Below are positions 9,246 through 12,797 of a stretch of 12,797 nt of DNA, piece after piece (position 1 is the stretch's first letter; the number at the start of each line of letters is the position of its first letter). Below the pieces are notes generated by a model, which made no database searches, was not told where the DNA came from, and saw only the letters and a list, made by a program, of their open reading frames with translations. The stretch spans positions 1 to 12,797 of the forward strand of contig JABYQS010000809.1 in NCBI GenBank assembly GCA_022592435.1. The letters are read 5' to 3'. A program made the position numbers and the translations under genes. The DNA is from Cerioporus squamosus (taxonomy: Eukaryota; Basidiomycota; Agaricomycetes; Polyporales; Polyporaceae).

Positions 9246-10895
9246 ATGAAGGACGATCACCCGGTTGTAAACACATGCATTTTTCTCGTCCTTGTGCTCA
9301 ACTTGTTGTATCACGTAACTATTCCTGCTTGTCGGCTCACGATCAAGATACTCAAACGTCTACTCCGGATCGCGGTGAGCGACCAACTTGCACAACTTGG
9401 ACCCAATGCGAGCGACCAGTTCGAGAGTGTTCTGGCATCCATCCCCGCAGACGTATCTACTTCCATCAAACGTCTGAACATCTTCCCGGAGACCGTGGAG
9501 TATGCATGCTGCCCTTCTTGCTTTGCTCTACATCCGTCGCGCGACCCTCGAAATCTTCAATCAACCGTCGGAAGAGTCGATTTCGCGGATGTCGGCGGAG
9601 AAGACTCGGATTTACCACTTGCTGAGGGGCAATATGTTTCCGATACCCTCCCGTTCTACTCCCATGGCCTGATAGCACCCAACGACACCGGCAGAATTCT
9701 AAGTGCGTACCCAGAGTACTGCACTTATCAAGATACGCCAGAAGCCGGAGAGTGCGGAGCACGCCTGTTGCGCAAGCGCATGCAGCGTTCTTCTCAGTAC
9801 CGTCCGATACGGAAGTATTCTTATCAAACACTCACCTCCTGGATCGGGAGGATGATGTCTCGGCGAGACTTTGAGGCGATGATTGACAGATCATTGGAGA
9901 GTGCAACTCGTGGCGATATATCAAGCTATTATGTTGACGACATCCTACAATCTTCGGAAGTACGAAGCTTCCTAGGTCCAGACGGTCGGCTATTCCTGGA
10001 GCAAAGCGAAGATGAAAGCAGGCTACTGTTCAGCCTCTTCATTGACTGGTTCAATCCTCGAGGAAACCGTCGCGCAGGGGCATCACTGTCCTCCGGAGTA
10101 ATCTTCATGGCGTGTCTCAATCTTCCCCCAGAGGTTCGGTACAAAAAAGAGAACCTATATCTCGCCGGTGTTCTTCCAGGGCCCAAGAGTCCTTCCCTAG
10201 ACCAAGTTAACCACTTCTTAGAACCCATCGTCAATGAACTATTTCTGCTTTGGAAGGATGGTGTCGCACTATCCCGCACAGCCATGCGAGCGTCAGGCCG
10301 CCTCATCAGAGCCGCCCTGATTCCCCTAGCTTCAGACCTCGGGGCAATACGCAAGACATCTGGCACAGCATCACACAGCGCGACGTACTTTTGCACCTTC
10401 TGTCAACTGAAGAAGCGCGACATCAATGACCTCGATGCACCGCTTTGGCCTCGTCGAGATTGCGTGGCGTTTCGGAAGCATGCAGAGGCATGGAGGAACG
10501 CCCCAACTTCCAAAGAACGCAAGCGATTGTTCAAAGCTCACGGCATCAGGTACTCGGTATTGCTGAAGCTACCCTATTGGAGGCCCACGCGGTACATAGT
10601 ATTGGACGCGATGCACAACATGTTCCTGGGATTATTCCAGCGCCATTGCAGAAACATCCTTGGGATGAACATCGAGACAGACGAGCCTCAAGAGAGAGGC
10701 GATGAGGAAGCCACACCATTGTTCACAGGGGAAGACATGGCGAGAGCTCTCACTAAGCTTCGACAGTGCCCAACGCCAGAAGCTCTCAGAAACGCTATCA
10801 CGCTGCCAGTCATGCGAGTGCTCTACGAAATGGCCGGCTATGGGAACCCAGGAAAGAAAACGAAGCTTGAGATGGCAAGGGTGTTGCTCGCACAG
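9246..10895 (+). CDS. Transposase, tnp2 family (core region)
   Basis: This 550-codon uninterrupted stretch carries the catalytic part of a CACTA-type transposase, which would cut and rejoin the ends of its element in the nucleus. A hydrophobic helix (ILKRLL, about 34-40) is followed by a zinc-like site: CPSC at 89-92, then YPEYC and GECG, with Cys159 and Cys170. The diagnostic block starts at about 263 (SLFIDWFNPRGNRRAG), followed by LNLPPEVRYKKENLYLAGVLPGPKSP. ASDLGAIRKTSG and CTFC lie at about 362-386, and YIVLDAMHNMFLGLFQ at about 450-464. Candidate acidic catalytic residues are Asp267, Asp364 and Asp454; assignment is by position, not alignment. The first Met used is only the first in the open frame. 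The frame stays open to 11159, but after 10895 the conserved protein continues in another frame. About 55 residues (101-155) between the two Cys pairs look like an insertion. Confidence 0.9.
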
Positions 10896-11693
10896 GTGAG
10901 TGATCAACGCCAGGTAACGAGTCTCCGAGTGTTCCATCTGAAGGAGTTGCGAAGCGCGACACCGCAGTGGCGAAGGCATCATCCGCGGATGTTGATAGTT
11001 CCATCCGCTCATATGATGATGCGCGGAAGTCAAAGAAGAAGGTGGTTCTGGACAAATCAGTGCTTCTGGAGGTTACCGCCGATATGGGAGTTACCTTGCT
11101 CCCCTCTGCGATCGGCCGTCCTCCGGTCAATGTCGGCAGCGCTGGGGCAGGAACGCTGAGCGCAGATCAATGGCGCACCTTGTGCATGGTCCACTTGGTG
11201 GTTACTCTTACCCGTCTCTGGGGATGGCTGCCGACAGGAGACAGACGACGTGAACTCCTCGACAACTTCTTGGATCTGGTCGCCGCTGTTCGATACGGCA
11301 ATGTCCGCAGGACGTGTCGAAATCGGATTGCAACCTATAACTTCCACATATTCAGATATGTTACAGGATTGCGCAGACTCTTCCCTGAACAAGACTTGGT
11401 ACCTAACCATCACCTGGCGCTGCATTTCGGAGAGGTACTGAAGAACTTCGGGCCCTCCCATGCCTATTGGGGCTTCCCTTTTGAGCGACAGATTCGTATT
11501 CTACGCCACGCCAAGATCAACTATCGTCTCGGTGTGTGGTATCTTTCCGCCAATTTGAGACCTTGTTGACATGCGCGTCCCAGGGGAGACCGAAGTCACC
11601 TTTTTCGAATCCTTCTGTTTAGGAAACAACCTGAAGGCTCGATGGTGTCCCGGGAATTACCCATTGTGCTTCATGACTTCATTGACCTCATAG
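10896..11693 (+). CDS. tnp2 transposase, C-terminal half (two exons)
   Basis: This continues the transposase. The conserved part is in frame 2 and includes SADQWRTLCMVHLVVTLTRL, then LLDNFLDLVAAV and LVPNHHLALHFG with FGPSHAYWGFPFER, a block typical of the region after the tnp2 core. The join to the core is unclear. A GTGAGT donor sits at 10896, with AAG acceptors at 10954 (59-bp intron) or 10975 (80 bp) giving the right phase. A simple frameshift near 10896-10903 would also work; the best-looking acceptor, CAG at 10967, gives the wrong frame. The next junction is clean: donor GTGTGT at 11532, acceptor CAG at 11583 (52 bp), joining YRLG to ETEVTFFESFCLGNNLKA, as in relatives. The second exon then hits a TAG at 11691-11693, before the conserved tail ends. 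Confidence 0.8.
11532..11583 (+). other. 52-bp intron in the transposase gene
   Basis: Donor GTGTGT, acceptor CAG, branch-point-like TTGAC. Removing it joins NYRLG to ETEVTFFESFC through a split Gly codon, restoring a motif typical of the family. It also removes the in-frame TGA at 11567-11569. Confidence 0.75.
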
Positions 11694-12357
11694 ACTGCTC
11701 CTCTCTGGAGATGTTCCCGAGAGTGACACAACCAGGCCGTCGGTGTACGCCGCGGGTTCGGAGCCCATGCTCACTGTTCACGAGAAGAAGGCATCACCGC
11801 TGCCTTTTGAAACCTACCAGGCATTGTTGGGATGCATACAGGGAGATCCTGCGCTTCGCGGGACCGGGCTATCGATCAGTCTTTGAAGATCAAGATGGAG
11901 CTATAGTCCTGAACCCACAAGCAGAACTACTACAACATGTAGAACATCGAGGCCTCCGTTACTGCACTTATTCGCACTATCCTGGAGATAGTCATGTCCT
12001 CTTCCGAGCGTCCACACAGCTACTGCGCGTACTCGGGAGACGGAACATCCTGCACTCTCCCTCGGTCAGATACAGGCAATTTTTCCACAAGAGGCTGCAA
12101 GCCGATGGGAAATATCTTCACCAAACGTTTGCACGCTACGCACGTTTGGCGCTCTATCGGAAGCAGACCAATGTCACGATCCTTATCGTCGGTACAACTC
12201 CCTACGAGCTACGCTCATCTACTCCTCTCCAGCGCGCAATATTCGAGTAGTGCCTATGCGCGACATCACTGCTCAGTTCGTGGCATGCCCATATCGCCAC
12301 CCTCAATCATCAGCGCTATCCCGACGTGCGTGCATGGTCGCGATACCGTTAGATGAG
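11642..12357 (+). pseudogene. Frame-shifted tail of the tnp2 transposase
   Basis: Conserved tail motifs appear in order but in different frames. Frame 2 at about 11642-11718 gives RELPIVLHDFIDLID. Frame 1 at about 11719-11850 gives LTVHEKKASPLPFETYQALL. Frame 2 at about 11850-12005 gives QAELLQHVEHRGLRYCTYSH and GDSHVLF. Frame 1 from about 12020 gives LGQIQAIF, HDPYRRYNSLRATLIYSS, ITAQFVACPYRHP and the closing ACMVAIPLDE. In intact relatives these follow one another in one reading frame. No convincing GT-AG pairs link them, so at least three indels are needed. I interpret this as mutational decay after loss of selection; unusual splicing is the less likely alternative. Confidence 0.75.
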
Positions 12358-12797
12358 GTCAGTGTTTCGAAGACCACTGCTACGCAGGCATGCGCTAACA
12401 TAGGCACGCGGAGCAGATGTGATTGCGGCAAATTCGCGCTACGCGGACAAGTGCAGGGAGCGTATAATGTGTCCACACCAATACCAAGAATGCGTGTCCT
12501 ACATGAATACAAAGTGATAAGCTACAGCTTCAATTCATTCTGCAGACGACCCCCGAGTACGATACCTATCCAGAAACGTGGGCGAAATGCGAGTAGTAGC
12601 ACGATGTCAGAGCTTGAATCCAGATATACAGCCTGTAACAATATACATGTCGCTGGCGGTGACTGTGAGCGTGCATATGCATATAGTTAGGAATGTAGAC
12701 TGGATTGTGCGTCAATTGAAGGATCTCTTCGCGCGAGTGATGTTCATTACCACTTACCATACACGTCATACCCGTCACGGTGACGGGAATCAACCAG
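12358..12797. other. 3' flank of the transposase remains, no gene called
   Basis: Frame 1 remains open past the normal end of the transposase to a stop at 12688-12690, but the added 110 residues show no conservation I recognise and are probably untranslated or chance. The flank turns AT-richer with short ATATGCATAT-like runs near 12673. A 17-bp palindrome lies at 12771-12787. No CACTA-type terminus was found here. Confidence 0.4.
12771..12787. repeat. Perfect 8-bp palindrome arms with one-base centre
   Basis: CCCGTCAC, one G, then GTGACGGG. It could be a protein-binding site or chance. Confidence 0.45.

Larger units (their letters stand above)
8465..12357 (+). mobile_element. Degenerate CACTA/EnSpm-superfamily element with tnp2-type transposase
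   Basis: The region holds a recognisable tnp2-family transposase from N-terminal Cys motifs to its conserved C-terminal tail. Such transposases belong to the CACTA (EnSpm) superfamily of cut-and-paste DNA transposons and are abundant in Agaricomycetes. The limits given are those of the coding remains, not of the element. I searched by eye for CACTA...TAGTG termini with matching inverted repeats and a 2-3 bp target duplication and found none I could defend. The number of frame changes in the 3' third indicates an old, probably immobile copy. Confidence 0.75.

Noticed and set aside
9929..10396. Minus-strand open frame of 155 codons
   Set aside because: It lies fully opposite the conserved transposase core, whose protein motifs are unmistakable on the plus strand; it is an antisense shadow.
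6550..12493. Shared 13-mer ATACCAAGAATGC at about 6551 and 12481
   Set aside because: About one 13-bp match is expected by chance in a window of this size, and the flanks do not match.
1..12797. CACTA...TAGTG termini, target-site duplications, CRISPR-like arrays or long terminal repeats
   Set aside because: Isolated CACTA or TAGTG pentamers occur but no matching inverted pair flanks the transposase. No regularly spaced repeats or long direct repeats were seen by eye.

Overview
The window looks like nuclear DNA of a mushroom-forming basidiomycete (Agaricomycete type). The evidence is dense, very short introns of about 46-62 bp with GTRNGN donors, CTGAC-like branch points and YAG acceptors, about 50-55% GC by eye, and two protein families typical of such genomes: a KDM3-like JmjC protein and a tnp2-type (CACTA/EnSpm superfamily) transposase. 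No bacterial gene organisation is present.

Layout. From 1 to about 3300 I see no confident gene. There is one possibly decayed open frame (578-1165), plus weak frames that I do not call. From 3319 to 3948 four copies of an 11-bp core (CAGTAATGCAA) form two nested perfect inverted-repeat pairs (14 bp outer, 17 bp inner), directly upstream of the first clear gene. From about 4179 to 6389 lies a nine-exon gene for a JmjC-domain protein of the KDM3/JHDM2 type (H3K9 demethylase-like), with a zinc finger followed by the JmjC fold. It has one frameshift in exon 8 that splicing does not explain. From about 6447 to 7503 a low-confidence chain of short exons encodes a C2H2-type finger. A tRNA-like element with A and B boxes and a Pol III terminator lies on the minus strand at 7640-7718.

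From about 8465 to 12360 lies a degenerating DNA transposon. Its transposase core is intact over 9246-10895. It continues after a frame change and a 52-bp intron to 11693, and then survives as C-terminal pieces in shifting frames to about 12357. I could not identify terminal inverted repeats or target-site duplications, so the element's ends are unknown.

How the parts relate. The only solid proteins are a chromatin-modifier-like JmjC protein and a DNA transposase in the same orientation, about 2.9 kb apart. This may be simple neighbourhood in a transposon-rich region, or the JmjC and finger genes may be cargo of, or bordered by, mobile DNA. The sequence alone cannot separate these. The nested inverted repeats and the JmjC gene's promoter-proximal position next to them are the least explained structures in the window.
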